Source of the DNA: a bacterium 1xD8-48
Lineage (GTDB): Bacteria > Bacillota > Clostridia > Lachnospirales > Lachnospiraceae
Direction: 5' to 3'
Length of the DNA stretch: 64,000 nucleotides
NCBI GenBank assembly: GCA_009917455.1
Contig: QZDS01000004.1
Span: 186,001 to 250,000, forward strand
Below are positions 18,143 through 27,609 of the stretch, in pieces (within the stretch, counting starts at the first letter, position 1; each line of letters opens with the position of its first letter). The notes beneath the pieces were generated by a model. That model was given only the letters and a program-made list of their open reading frames with translations, made no database searches and was not told where the DNA came from. The position numbers and the translations under genes are program-made.

Positions 18143-18934
18143 TTGGAAAAACAGTTTCGAATAGCAATTTTATATATATGCACTGGGGAATATGTGGTTT
18201 TCTGGGAAGCATTTTATAATAGTTTTGAAAAATATTTTTTAAAAAAATCTAGTATAGAGTATTTTGTCTTTACGGATTCTCCAAATATCTTTGGAGAAGA
18301 AGAGAATAACAAAATACACAAGATTTATCAAAAAAACCTTGGGTGGCCAGGGAATACTTTATTTCGTTTTCAAATGTTTAATATGATAAGAGGAGAACTT
18401 GGCTCTTTTGATTTTGTGTTTTTTCTGAATGCGAATATAGTATGTATGGAAGAAATCAAAGAGGAAGAATTCTTACCATTAGAAACAGAATTACTTTTGG
18501 TGCAGCATCCAGGTTATTATAAGACACATATAAGAAAACTACCTTATGAGCGTAGAAGGGAGTCCTCAGCATGCATTCCCAGAGGGAAGGGAAAGGATTA
18601 TGTCTATGGTGCGATTAATGGCGGCAGAACAGAAGCTTTTTTGAGAATGACAACTGAGTTGGATAAAGATATTCAAAAGGACTTTAAAAAGGGGATAATA
18701 GCGAAATGGCATGATGAATCTCATTTAAACTGTTATGCTTGGAGATATGGAAATTATAGGTTATTAACACCAGAATATGCATATCCGGAGGGGTGGGAGC
18801 TCCCGTATAAGGAGAAAATAAGAATATTAGATAAGAAGTTAAAGATAAAGTTGGATCCGGAAAAGATAAAAGAACTGGAAAACAGATCGATGCGGAAGAG
18901 GCTGAAAAGGTTATTTGCAAAAATGCCAGGGTAA
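18143..18934 (+). CDS. GT6-family glycosyltransferase (blood-group A/B-transferase homolog)
   Basis: The start is TTG 18143, set by GAGGGA six bases upstream. The 263-residue protein aligns by eye with human ABO and bacterial GT6 enzymes: LVQHPGYY, the YERR block, and WHDESHLN at residues 189-196. The mammalian metal site D-V-D is replaced by Asn96-Ala-Asn98, the N-x-N substitution known for bacterial, metal-independent GT6 enzymes. The positions matching ABO 266-268 read Tyr155-Gly156-Ala157. Ala at the last one resembles the B (galactose) transferase more than A, but that is weak evidence. The family adds alpha-1,3 Gal or GalNAc. The gene sits 10 bases after the GT11 gene. Confidence 0.85.
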   Translation: MEKQFRIAILYICTGEYVVFWEAFYNSFEKYFLKKSSIEYFVFTDSPNIFGEEENNKIHKIYQKNLGWPGNTLFRFQMFNMIRGELGSFDFVFFLNANIVCMEEIKEEEFLPLETELLLVQHPGYYKTHIRKLPYERRRESSACIPRGKGKDYVYGAINGGRTEAFLRMTTELDKDIQKDFKKGIIAKWHDESHLNCYAWRYGNYRLLTPEYAYPEGWELPYKEKIRILDKKLKIKLDPEKIKELENRSMRKRLKRLFAKMPG

Positions 18935-18935
18935 A

Positions 18936-20219
18936 ATGATGAAAAATAAAAATATATTGTTGCTTTACGATGGACAAGAGCTGGACAGGCAGGTGCTGAA
19001 GCCGGTAAATTATCTTACATTTGAAGAATGTTGGAAGAAGCAAAATGGCGGAAATGTTGGAAATAAGTTATTTACGTCTGCCATAGAGCAATATTTAACG
19101 AAGGATGATATTACGTATTCTTACTATACAGGAAATGAAAAGATGGGGGAGATTAATGAGAGGTATGATATTGCAATTCTCCCATTAGCCAATATTTTTA
19201 ATGCCCATCCAACAGTGCGCCAACTGCTTGAAAGTTATATTGAGATAATTGAGCAGTTAAAAATACCGACTTACATTATTGGTTGTGGACTGCAATGCGA
19301 CAGTTATGACGATATAGGTTCCCTTGCAGATATTCTCCGGGAACCGGTGAAAAGGCTTCTTCATGCCATTTATCAGGCCGGTGGTGAGCTTGCGGTAAGA
19401 GGATATGCGACAAAAGAATTTTTAGATAAAATAATGCAAAATTCAGCTGAAGTGACAGGCTGTCCTTCTCTTTATCAAAAGGGTTCAGGACTGCAAATTA
19501 CAAACAGGAAGATAGAAGAAAAGTACTTTAAACCTGTGATTAACGGAAATCTGAAGTATCTGAGAAAGATTAATATGCTGTCGGGGTTTGAAAGATATAA
19601 AAACAGTATTTATTTGGACCAAGATGAATTTGCACAATGGCTATATTTTAAAAAACTAAATTTAAAAGATAGAAATGTTTGGGAGTTAGTGAGAAAAAAA
19701 ACATATTTTGGAGCATATTTGTTAACAGAAGATAGAATTAAGCTTATTTATGATATACCCTGTTGGCTTAATTACTTAGAAACACAAGGATTTCATTTTT
19801 CGTGCGGGTCTCGAATCCATGGAAATATTGCAGCAATGCTGGCAGGTATACCCTCAATGGTATTGTATAGGGATGCGAGAACCAGAGAACTGGCAGAATT
19901 TATAGAATTACCATGTTATCCCTCAATGGATGGAAATTCTATTTATGAAAGTTATTTAAAGGCTGATTATTCCTCTTTTAATAAAAACTTTGTAAAAAAA
20001 TTCAAAAATTTTGAAAAATTCTTAATATCTCATGAGATTACACATGACATTGAGGACAGAACGTTATTTGATATAAAGATAGCTCAGCAGAAATGGGATA
20101 TGCCTGAAATAGTCGGAGAAAAAAATATAGAGTACCTTAAGAAAAAGTTTTGTGGAAATGAAAGACGATATCGAAACTATGATATACTACTTGAAAAATT
20201 AAGGAAAAGGAATCAGTGA
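18936..20219 (+). CDS. Polysaccharide pyruvyl transferase family protein
   Basis: The gene is read from ATG 18936 (ATG 18939 is equally possible), preceded by AGGG at 18928-18931, giving about 427 residues. The opening NGGNVGNKLFTSAIEQYL and the later SCGSRIHGNIAAMLAGIPSMVL are the two hallmark motifs of the pyruvyl-transferase family (CsaB/WcaK type), a GT-B-like fold. Members add a pyruvate ketal from phosphoenolpyruvate to a sugar, which gives the polymer a negative charge. Some family members have drifted to other transfers. The stop overlaps the next ATG by one base. Confidence 0.75.
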   Translation: MMKNKNILLLYDGQELDRQVLKPVNYLTFEECWKKQNGGNVGNKLFTSAIEQYLTKDDITYSYYTGNEKMGEINERYDIAILPLANIFNAHPTVRQLLESYIEIIEQLKIPTYIIGCGLQCDSYDDIGSLADILREPVKRLLHAIYQAGGELAVRGYATKEFLDKIMQNSAEVTGCPSLYQKGSGLQITNRKIEEKYFKPVINGNLKYLRKINMLSGFERYKNSIYLDQDEFAQWLYFKKLNLKDRNVWELVRKKTYFGAYLLTEDRIKLIYDIPCWLNYLETQGFHFSCGSRIHGNIAAMLAGIPSMVLYRDARTRELAEFIELPCYPSMDGNSIYESYLKADYSSFNKNFVKKFKNFEKFLISHEITHDIEDRTLFDIKIAQQKWDMPEIVGEKNIEYLKKKFCGNERRYRNYDILLEKLRKRNQ

Positions 20220-21250
20220 TGGAAAGTGCTGTCCAAAAACATCAATGCATTATAACAGCAATTAATGAAAAATATGTCCCGTTTTTTTCGGTGTTGCTGA
20301 AGTCTATTATAGAAAATACCGAGAATACAGAAAAATATGAAATAGTTGTTTTCTATTCCCAGCTCAGTGAAGAAAGCCAGACTATACTTAATGGTATGAT
20401 ATGCAAAGAAAATATTTGGATTCGTTTTTTTGATGTATCTCGCTGGATAAGGGGATGGACTTTTTTTGTTAATGGGGAAAATCAGCGGCAATATTTGTCA
20501 CAGGAGGCATATTTTCGCTTACTGGCACATGAACTATTACCAGAGTACCAGAGAGCGTTATACCTCGACAGTGATATGGTAGTACAACCCGGTTGGACGG
20601 ATATTTTTCAAATTGAATTAGAAAGCTATTTGTTAGCAGCAGTTCCCGATATCTGGGATAATTGGAAGTGTAATTTACCTGGTTCTCATTTGGCTGAATA
20701 TCGAAGGAAAGAATTAGGTATTAATAATTTTGCAGAATATTTTAATTCAGGTATGATGTTGCTTAATCTCGAAAAAATGAGGGCTATATTTAAATGTAGA
20801 GAATTGTTGGAAGTCGCTGTGTCTAAAAGTTGGAAAAAGCATGATCAGGATGTATTGAATTATATGTGTAAAGGCCAGGTGCTTCTTTTAGACTATAGAT
20901 GGAATTTGATTGAATGCCCCAATAAAGCAGCAGCAGATGCGATTTCGCAAGAAGAACGATGGCAGATGCAAAATAGTGAAAAGGAGAAAAAAATTATTCA
21001 TTTTGCGTCCCGCAAGCCGTGGAAGGTAAGAGGAGTGCAAAATGAAGATGCTTTTTGGAAGTATGCAGTAGGCTCTTCTTTTTTCGATTTAATATTTTCA
21101 TTATTTATTGAAGAACAACTGCAGCAAGGAAAATATTTTGAACAGACAGTATATAAAAGCATTTATAGTGGCAGGGTTGGGATTAAATTTATTATTAAAT
21201 GTATAAAGAAATGGTTAGATAAGCTTATACTTAAGCATGGGGAAAGGTGA
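20219..21250 (+). CDS. GT8-family glycosyltransferase
   Basis: Read from ATG 20219, the protein has 343 residues. It starts HQCIITAINEKYVPFFSVLLKSI in GT8 style, and RALYLDSDMVV supplies the canonical Asp117-Ser-Asp119 metal site, followed by YFNSGMMLLNLEKM. The late motif IIHFASRKPWK is the usual H-x-x-x-KPW donor-binding loop. These retaining enzymes use UDP-glucose or UDP-galactose. The stop abuts the start of the ABC transporter at 21251, so the two are almost certainly co-translated. Confidence 0.85.
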   Translation: MESAVQKHQCIITAINEKYVPFFSVLLKSIIENTENTEKYEIVVFYSQLSEESQTILNGMICKENIWIRFFDVSRWIRGWTFFVNGENQRQYLSQEAYFRLLAHELLPEYQRALYLDSDMVVQPGWTDIFQIELESYLLAAVPDIWDNWKCNLPGSHLAEYRRKELGINNFAEYFNSGMMLLNLEKMRAIFKCRELLEVAVSKSWKKHDQDVLNYMCKGQVLLLDYRWNLIECPNKAAADAISQEERWQMQNSEKEKKIIHFASRKPWKVRGVQNEDAFWKYAVGSSFFDLIFSLFIEEQLQQGKYFEQTVYKSIYSGRVGIKFIIKCIKKWLDKLILKHGER

Positions 21251-23059
21251 ATGGAAAATTTTTTCAGGGATATTAAAACGTTTTTTAAGACATTTGCACA
21301 ACTGCGCAGCTTACTTAATCGCAGGCAGCAACGACAGGCAGTTGGTGTGTTTTTCCTGATTTGTTTTGGCGCATTTTTTGAAACATTAGGAGTTGCAGCT
21401 ATTCTTCCGTTTATTTCTGCAATTATGAGTCCTGCACTTCTTTGGGAAAACGATAGTGTTCAGCTATTAAGTGCAATTTTTAAAATAAATGATGATATTG
21501 AACTGATTATATTTTTAGGCATTGCAATAAGTGGGGTATATATATTCAAAAACTTGTTTTTGATGTTTGTAACCTATATGGAGGCAAAGTTTAGGACAAG
21601 TTTTATATATGAACTGTCTAAAATGATGATGCACAGCTATCTTAAGAGACCATATACATATTTCCTTGACACGAATAGTGCGGAAATGATGCGTGGTGTT
21701 ACGGAAGACATTAACAGTACCAGTGAATTAGTGATTGCAATATTTAAAATATGTTCATTATGTTTAATGATAGCTGGTATTGGATGCTTTTTACTTGTGC
21801 AAAACCCGGTTATGGCGATTGGAATAATAATATTGGCTTTTGGGGTTTTCCTCCTCATTGTTTCAATTGTCAGAAAAAAAACAAAGGAGCTGGGGGTTTT
21901 AAAACTGGAGTTAGTTGCAGAAGCAAATAAATATGCATACCAGGCATTTAACGGAATTAAAGAGATAAGTATTATGAAAAGAGAAGATTATTTTCTGAAT
22001 AGTTATACAAACGTTAATGCTAAAAAAAGAAAAGCAGACGTTATCTATTCCTGTATTACTACCTGCCCTGATAGAATTATTGAAGCAGTATTTTTAACAG
22101 GGATAGTGGTAATGATTTGTTTTCAGATGGTATCAGGGAAATTATCAGCGGAATTCATTCCCAGTTTGGCAGCCTTTGCGGTTGGGGCTATGCGCATATT
22201 ACCGTCATTATCAACACTAACGACCAGGATGACGCAACTAATGTATTTGAGGCCGGCGTTAAATGGGATATGTGTAAATGTAGAAGCTGCAAGACAACAG
22301 GAACACCTTATTCTTGAAATGCAAAAGCTGGCAAATGTAGAAGATAAAGAAGTGGAATTTAGAGATATTATTTCATTGAATGAAATTTCCTGGAAGTATC
22401 CCAATAGTACCGTCTATGTACTTAAAAATACCAGTATGGATATCAGACGAGGGGAATCTATTGCTCTGGTAGGAAAATCGGGTGCCGGGAAAACTACATT
22501 AGCAGATATTTTACTTGGTTTGTTAAAGCCGGAAGAGGGGAGTGTTCTAATGGACGGGATAGATATCTATTCCATTCCTCTAAGCTGGTGTAAGATTATA
22601 GGTTACGTACCTCAGACAGTATATTTAATAGATGATACAATTCGTAACAATGTATCTTTTGGAATTCCTCCAGAAGAAATAGATGATGCAAAAATTTGGA
22701 ATGCGCTGGAGGAGGCTCAGATAAAAGAATTTGTTAAAAATTTGCCGGCACAGTTGGATACTGTTATAGGGGAGAGAGGAATTAAATTTTCAGGAGGCCA
22801 GAGACAAAGGGTTGCAATTGCAAGAGCATTGTATCATAACCCGGAAATCTTAGTATTTGACGAGGCAACAGCAGCGTTGGACAGTGAGACTGAACAGGCA
22901 GTTATGGAAGCCATCGATGCATTACAGGGCTACAAAACCTTAATAATCATTGCACATCGATTGAATACCATTCAACGCTGTGACCGTTTTTTTGAAGTGG
23001 AAAATAAAAAGATTCTTGAAAAAAGCCGGGAGGAGGTTCTTGGCAATGAGCGAATGTGA
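21251..23059 (+). CDS. ABC-type lipid-linked oligosaccharide flippase, second copy
   Basis: This 602-residue half transporter is a paralog of the one at 9070-10857. Membrane helices lie in residues 25-320, and the ATPase domain has VGKSGAGKTT near residue 407, FSGGQRQR, ILVFDEATAALD and IIAHRLNT. Residues shared with the first copy include ETLGVAAILPFI against ELLGVAVIIPIL near the N-terminus. Two non-identical PglK-like exporters plus a Wzx at 41179 suggest that more than one lipid-linked unit is exported, or that the locus grew by joining modules. The start ATG follows the previous stop directly. Confidence 0.8.
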   Translation: MENFFRDIKTFFKTFAQLRSLLNRRQQRQAVGVFFLICFGAFFETLGVAAILPFISAIMSPALLWENDSVQLLSAIFKINDDIELIIFLGIAISGVYIFKNLFLMFVTYMEAKFRTSFIYELSKMMMHSYLKRPYTYFLDTNSAEMMRGVTEDINSTSELVIAIFKICSLCLMIAGIGCFLLVQNPVMAIGIIILAFGVFLLIVSIVRKKTKELGVLKLELVAEANKYAYQAFNGIKEISIMKREDYFLNSYTNVNAKKRKADVIYSCITTCPDRIIEAVFLTGIVVMICFQMVSGKLSAEFIPSLAAFAVGAMRILPSLSTLTTRMTQLMYLRPALNGICVNVEAARQQEHLILEMQKLANVEDKEVEFRDIISLNEISWKYPNSTVYVLKNTSMDIRRGESIALVGKSGAGKTTLADILLGLLKPEEGSVLMDGIDIYSIPLSWCKIIGYVPQTVYLIDDTIRNNVSFGIPPEEIDDAKIWNALEEAQIKEFVKNLPAQLDTVIGERGIKFSGGQRQRVAIARALYHNPEILVFDEATAALDSETEQAVMEAIDALQGYKTLIIIAHRLNTIQRCDRFFEVENKKILEKSREEVLGNERM

Positions 23060-24095
23060 TAAAAGTGAAATTGTTCTTGTTGGGATATTATGTTATAATC
23101 ATGAATTATATATAGCACAATGTCTTGATAGTGTACTATGCCAAAAATGTAACTTTAACTATAAAGTGTACGTATTTGATGATGCATCTACAGACGGTTC
23201 ATGGCGTATTATTCAGGATTATAAGGTAAAATACAAAGATAAATTAATTATTGAGCAGCCAGAATACAATAATTATAGTAATGGAAACCGGAATGCCTTT
23301 TTACAGCATATAAAGAAAGAAAATCAGGTGAAGTTTGTGGCTTTCTGTGAGGCTGATGATTATTGGACAGATGAATATAAGCTTCAGAAACAATATGATG
23401 CAATGCAGAAAAATGAAAAGGCGTCTATGTGTATTCATGATGTAGAATTGGTAAATGAATCTAATGGGAACTGTATGGGAATTGTTCCCGGATATATGAG
23501 TTCTAATTGGTCGCAGGAAGAGCTAATCACAAGAATCCTTATGTATAGTATGAGTTTTCGATTAAATGGGATTTTTGTCAGAGGCGAAATTTTGAATAAT
23601 GCGGATATGGACTCCGGTTTCTGGAATTATTGGGCGATAGATTTAGCTTTATTTGTTTATATGATATTAAAAGGAGAAGTAATATATTTAAATAATAATA
23701 TGGCCGTAAAAAGGGTTAATAATGTCGGCAGCTTATCTCATGAGTCTAATCTGGAGAAGAATATTTGTCAGCAACAGATTAATATGTTTGAAGAAGATAT
23801 CAGATGGATTGAACAATTTGACGTGCTGAGTGGTAAAAAATATGAAGATTTGATAGAATATTATAAATTATTCAGAACGATAAAACTATATTATTTGTAT
23901 CAGGGCAGTGTTGAAAAAAATAAATGTGTCTCGAATGGAAATGGGAAAATGTATTTATCTGAAAGTGGTAGAAGAATTAATCGAACATATATTAAATTAA
24001 TAAGAGGATTTTATAAAGACAATGAGCGCAGTTTTGCTAAATGCGCAAGAAAATGGATGGAGAAAGAATGGAAAAGGTTACAAACAGCAGAGTAA
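23046..24095 (+). CDS. GT2-family glycosyltransferase
   Basis: ATG 23046 is chosen because AGGAGG at 23031-23036 lies nine bases before it; the gene overlaps the ABC transporter by 14 bases. The 349-residue protein has GILCYNHELYIAQCLDSVL, FDDASTDGSW and the metal-site segment AFCEADDYWTDEYKLQKQ (Glu102-Ala-Asp104-Asp105). This is the common 'EGDDYW' subtype of GT2 found in polysaccharide loci. The ~130 C-terminal residues are poorly conserved and include no membrane helix. The sugar is unknown. Confidence 0.8.
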   Translation: MSECDKSEIVLVGILCYNHELYIAQCLDSVLCQKCNFNYKVYVFDDASTDGSWRIIQDYKVKYKDKLIIEQPEYNNYSNGNRNAFLQHIKKENQVKFVAFCEADDYWTDEYKLQKQYDAMQKNEKASMCIHDVELVNESNGNCMGIVPGYMSSNWSQEELITRILMYSMSFRLNGIFVRGEILNNADMDSGFWNYWAIDLALFVYMILKGEVIYLNNNMAVKRVNNVGSLSHESNLEKNICQQQINMFEEDIRWIEQFDVLSGKKYEDLIEYYKLFRTIKLYYLYQGSVEKNKCVSNGNGKMYLSESGRRINRTYIKLIRGFYKDNERSFAKCARKWMEKEWKRLQTAE

Positions 24096-25864
24096 AACAA
24101 AAATTGATTAATACAGGGATTTACGCTACTGCTATAATAATTATTACAGCATTTCTCTGGAGAATACAATGTTCCATTTCTTACTATGACGAAGTATATA
24201 ATATTTATATTAGCTACATTACTGCCGCCTTGGGGCAGAGACATCTGGTTGAGAACAGCTATATATTTTCCATGGGTGATTTGTTTAATCTTCCCTTTGT
24301 ATACTTATTTTATCGTATAACAGGAGGAACTGAGGGGATAGTTTTATTTATCCGTTTTGCATATCTTGGTTTTAACCTCATACTTTCGGCAGTTTTTTTT
24401 AAAGCTTTTGGAAAAACTTATGAAAAAAGGATAATGGTTCTGTTCGGTTTAATACTGATTACGTTATTTCCGGGCGGAATGTATACAATTTGCTATGACA
24501 CTGCCGCACTTTTCTTTTCATTAATGGGGGGAATTTTACTATTAGGCTCAGAGCTACGAAGTAACAAGTCTGCAGGTATATACCGGTATTTTGCAGGAAT
24601 ATGCCATGCATGTATGGCATATTCCTATCCTTTAATGGTAGGGGTTATATTTTTGTTAGTAGTGGGCGTCACAGTGTTCCACATTTGTGATAAAAAGATA
24701 AAAGGAAGAGATTTGATACACTATTGGCTTCCCTATTTTGCGGGCGGCATGACTGTTTTTGGAATTTTTTTGATATATGTGGCTTTAGTAGGCTGGAAAA
24801 ATATATTTTTTTTAAAGCCAGGATTTTTGCAAAATGGATTGGAAGGCAGAGAAATCGCGGAAATTGCATCAATAGCAAGTTCCGAAGGAAGCTCTGTATC
24901 ATCGACAGCGCTGCCTAATGTAGTGGATTCGCCAGTAGTAGCTATTATTAAAAAAATTGGGAATCAGGTTTTTGCAATTTTTAATTATATGTGGATTCAG
25001 CAAAAGGCAACTTTAGGGCTGACATTAATGATGTTGGTACAATGGGGGATTGGCCTTATCAAAAAAGGAAGGTGGCGGCTTCTTATTATACCGGAAATTC
25101 TCCTGGTTGCCTTTTTTATGCATACTAAAATATCCTGTTATGGTGGAACGACAATGTATGCATATTGTTGCTGCTGGGCGCCTTTTTTACTTCTTTATTT
25201 GAATAGGGAAGAAAGAAGAAAAGGAAATCTTATATTTTTGATACTGGGAATAATATCTATTGCTTCTTTTCTGGCAATTGGCTTTACATCTGTTAGAACT
25301 GATAAAGCACATGTAGGACTGTATTGCGGGGCAATATGTACTTTTTTATTAATGATTATGCTCGTAAAAGATAAATATCTGGCAGGTATCTCCATGTCGG
25401 CGATAGTGATATTGTTAATAGCGGTATGTAATACGGGAATGTCATATATTGATCATTTCCAGGGGGCGGATATTTCAGATTGTACTTACCGTATGCAGAA
25501 AGGGATTTTTAAAGGGCTAATGACATGGGAAGCCGATATTCAGTATGAGGAATTAAAGACATGCCTTGAAAATGAATTGTCAGGTAATGATAATGTAATA
25601 TCAATTACAGACTGGAATTATTATTCGGTTGGACTTGACGGTAATTCTTTGGTGGAAAGAGGAAATATGTTATATCTGGAAGAACAGATTCAATCGAATG
25701 GCAATGCGGAAGAAGTATATAAGAAAAATAAGTGGCCGGAGGCGGTACTTATTGATAAAGTTAATGAAGGGAATTATACTAACGTTAAAGAGGAAATATT
25801 AGAAAGGCATTATGAACTGCTTTTATCAGAATATGATTATTATTTATATATAAAGAGAGATTAA
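24068..25864 (+). CDS. Polytopic membrane protein, GT-C-like, family not recognised
   Basis: The start is ATG 24068 with GGAGAAAG just upstream, overlapping the preceding gene by 28 bases; the protein has 598 residues. About twelve hydrophobic segments are followed by a ~130-residue soluble C-terminal domain. The first loop after helix 1 has SYYDEVYNIYISYI, an acidic pair where GT-C enzymes keep their catalytic Asp. I therefore think of a lipid-sugar-dependent glycosyltransferase acting outside the membrane. A polymerase (Wzy-like) role is also possible, since no other Wzy candidate stands out. Function is not assigned. Confidence 0.5.
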   Translation: MEKVTNSRVKQKLINTGIYATAIIIITAFLWRIQCSISYYDEVYNIYISYITAALGQRHLVENSYIFSMGDLFNLPFVYLFYRITGGTEGIVLFIRFAYLGFNLILSAVFFKAFGKTYEKRIMVLFGLILITLFPGGMYTICYDTAALFFSLMGGILLLGSELRSNKSAGIYRYFAGICHACMAYSYPLMVGVIFLLVVGVTVFHICDKKIKGRDLIHYWLPYFAGGMTVFGIFLIYVALVGWKNIFFLKPGFLQNGLEGREIAEIASIASSEGSSVSSTALPNVVDSPVVAIIKKIGNQVFAIFNYMWIQQKATLGLTLMMLVQWGIGLIKKGRWRLLIIPEILLVAFFMHTKISCYGGTTMYAYCCCWAPFLLLYLNREERRKGNLIFLILGIISIASFLAIGFTSVRTDKAHVGLYCGAICTFLLMIMLVKDKYLAGISMSAIVILLIAVCNTGMSYIDHFQGADISDCTYRMQKGIFKGLMTWEADIQYEELKTCLENELSGNDNVISITDWNYYSVGLDGNSLVERGNMLYLEEQIQSNGNAEEVYKKNKWPEAVLIDKVNEGNYTNVKEEILERHYELLLSEYDYYLYIKRD

Positions 25865-25898
25865 GAAGTCAAATTTGAAAATACAATTGGGAGAGCGT

Positions 25899-26483
25899 AT
25901 GACAAGTTTCTATACAGAGTCTGAATTATCACAAATTGGATTTAAAAGTTATGGAAGAAATGTGTTCTTGAGCCGAAAGGCAAGCATTTATGGGGCCGAA
26001 AATATAGAAATTGGAAATAATGTGAGAATTGATGATTTTACACTTATAAGCGGAAATGTAAAAATAGGCAATTGGATACATATTGCTGCCTACTCTGCTT
26101 TTTATGCAGGGAAGTATCAGATAATTATGGATGATTTTGTGACGATATCTTCAAGAAATATAGTCTATGCGGAAAGTGATGATTATTCAGGGGCGAGTCT
26201 GTCGACTCCTTTTGCGGATAAGGATTTTAGACATACTTATGGAGATGATGTAATACTTGGAAAACATGTACTATTAGGGACTAATTGTACAATATTACCA
26301 GGGGTAAACTTGCAGGAAGGCGTTTCTGTTGGGGCAATGAGCCTGGTAACACAGAACTTAGAAGCTTGGGGAGTGTATGCCGGTATTCCAGCTAAAAGAA
26401 TAAAAGAAAGAAATCGAGCTATTTTAGAGTTGGAAAAAAATTTTCTTGCTCAACAGGACAAGGATAAGTGTTACATTATATAA
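25899..26483 (+). CDS. Left-handed beta-helix (hexapeptide) O- or N-acetyltransferase
   Basis: ATG 25899 with GGGAGAG upstream gives 194 residues; an upstream in-frame TTG has no ribosome site. Hexapeptide repeats are visible in ASIYGAENIEIGNNVRI and VKIGNWIHI, and again in DVILGKHVLLGTNCTILPGV. The C-terminus GVYAGIPAKRIKER is typical of the maltose/galactoside acetyltransferase group. It sits directly before the DegT aminotransferase, so N-acetylation of that enzyme's amino sugar is a reasonable guess (as in QdtC- or VioB-type pairs). O-acetylation of a glycan residue is the alternative. The next gene starts 23 bases downstream. Confidence 0.8.
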   Translation: MTSFYTESELSQIGFKSYGRNVFLSRKASIYGAENIEIGNNVRIDDFTLISGNVKIGNWIHIAAYSAFYAGKYQIIMDDFVTISSRNIVYAESDDYSGASLSTPFADKDFRHTYGDDVILGKHVLLGTNCTILPGVNLQEGVSVGAMSLVTQNLEAWGVYAGIPAKRIKERNRAILELEKNFLAQQDKDKCYII

Positions 26484-26505
26484 TGAAAGGCGAAGATATT
26501 CCGTG

Positions 26506-27609
26506 ATGAAAGAGATAATGGTAACACGTTCTTCTATGCCACAGTTAGAAGAATATGTAGAGGAAATAAAGGATATATGGGATACCCACTGGCTTACTAA
26601 TATGGGAGTAAAGCATAGGGAGCTGGAAAGAAAGCTTACAGAGTATTTAGATGTAGAGAATATTGAATTGCTATCAAATGGTCATATGGCATTAGAACTA
26701 AGCATTCAGGCAATGAATTTACAGGGTGAAGTGATAACAACGCCATTTACATTTGCGTCTACTACTCATGCGATTGTAAGAAATGGACTTGTGCCGGTGT
26801 TTTGCGATATTAATCCTATTGATTTTACAATAGATGTTACAAAAATTGAGGAATTAATAACAGATAAGACCAGTGCAATTGTTCCGGTTCATGTCTATGG
26901 TAATGTCTGTAATGTGGAAGAAATTGAAAGGATATCCAGAAAATATGGTTTAAAAGTGATTTATGATGCAGCACATACATTTGGAGTTACATATAAAGGA
27001 AAGGGAATTGGCTCATTTGGAGATGCTTCCTGTTTCAGTTTTCATGCAACGAAGGTGTTTAATACGATAGAGGGCGGTGCAGTTTGCTATAGGGATAAGG
27101 AACTGGGAGATAAAATCTATAATTTGAAGAACTTTGGAATCAGAGGAGAGGAAAGTGTAGAAGGTGTTGGTGCCAATGCTAAAATGAATGAATTTCAGGC
27201 AGCAATGGGAATATGTAATTTGCGGCATATAGATGAAGAAATAGGAAAAAGGGAGAAAATCATCAAATATTACAGGGAAAGGCTGAAGAACATAGAAGGA
27301 ATTCAGCTTAATTGTGTTCAGAAAGAAGTAAAATCAAATTTTGCATATTTCCCGGTTTTGTTTGATGAAAAGAAAAGTGGAAAAAATCGGGATGAAATTT
27401 TTAAGAAATTAAAAGAAAGCGGCATATATGCGAGAAAATATTTTTATCCGCTAACAAATATGTTTGAATGCTATAAAAAGTATTATAATTCTATGGAAAC
27501 ACCAGTTGCACTAGAGGTATCAAAGAAAGTTTTAACATTACCATTGTATGCAGATTTATCTATTGGGGACGTAAATAAGATTTGTGATATTATAGTTGAG
27601 GGTTTATGA
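26506..27609 (+). CDS. DegT/DnrJ/EryC1-family sugar aminotransferase
   Basis: From ATG 26506 the protein has 367 residues and starts MKEIMVTRSSMPQLEEY, the usual beginning of VioA/FdtB-like enzymes. Lys183 in SFHATKVFNTIEGG should form the PLP aldimine, and Asp154 in YDAAHTFG should bind the pyridine nitrogen. The family aminates 3- or 4-keto nucleotide sugars with glutamate. Its keto-sugar source is not next to it; a dTDP- or UDP-sugar dehydratase would have to lie elsewhere. The ribosome site (AAAGG at 26486-26490) is rather distant, so the start carries some doubt. The stop overlaps the next ATG by four bases. Confidence 0.85.
   Translation: MKEIMVTRSSMPQLEEYVEEIKDIWDTHWLTNMGVKHRELERKLTEYLDVENIELLSNGHMALELSIQAMNLQGEVITTPFTFASTTHAIVRNGLVPVFCDINPIDFTIDVTKIEELITDKTSAIVPVHVYGNVCNVEEIERISRKYGLKVIYDAAHTFGVTYKGKGIGSFGDASCFSFHATKVFNTIEGGAVCYRDKELGDKIYNLKNFGIRGEESVEGVGANAKMNEFQAAMGICNLRHIDEEIGKREKIIKYYRERLKNIEGIQLNCVQKEVKSNFAYFPVLFDEKKSGKNRDEIFKKLKESGIYARKYFYPLTNMFECYKKYYNSMETPVALEVSKKVLTLPLYADLSIGDVNKICDIIVEGL

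Noticed and set aside
18143-18934. Firm call of galactose (B-type) specificity for the GT6 enzyme
   Set aside because: Only one of the key residues (Ala157) supports it; the neighbouring Tyr155 matches neither human A nor B enzyme, so the donor stays open.
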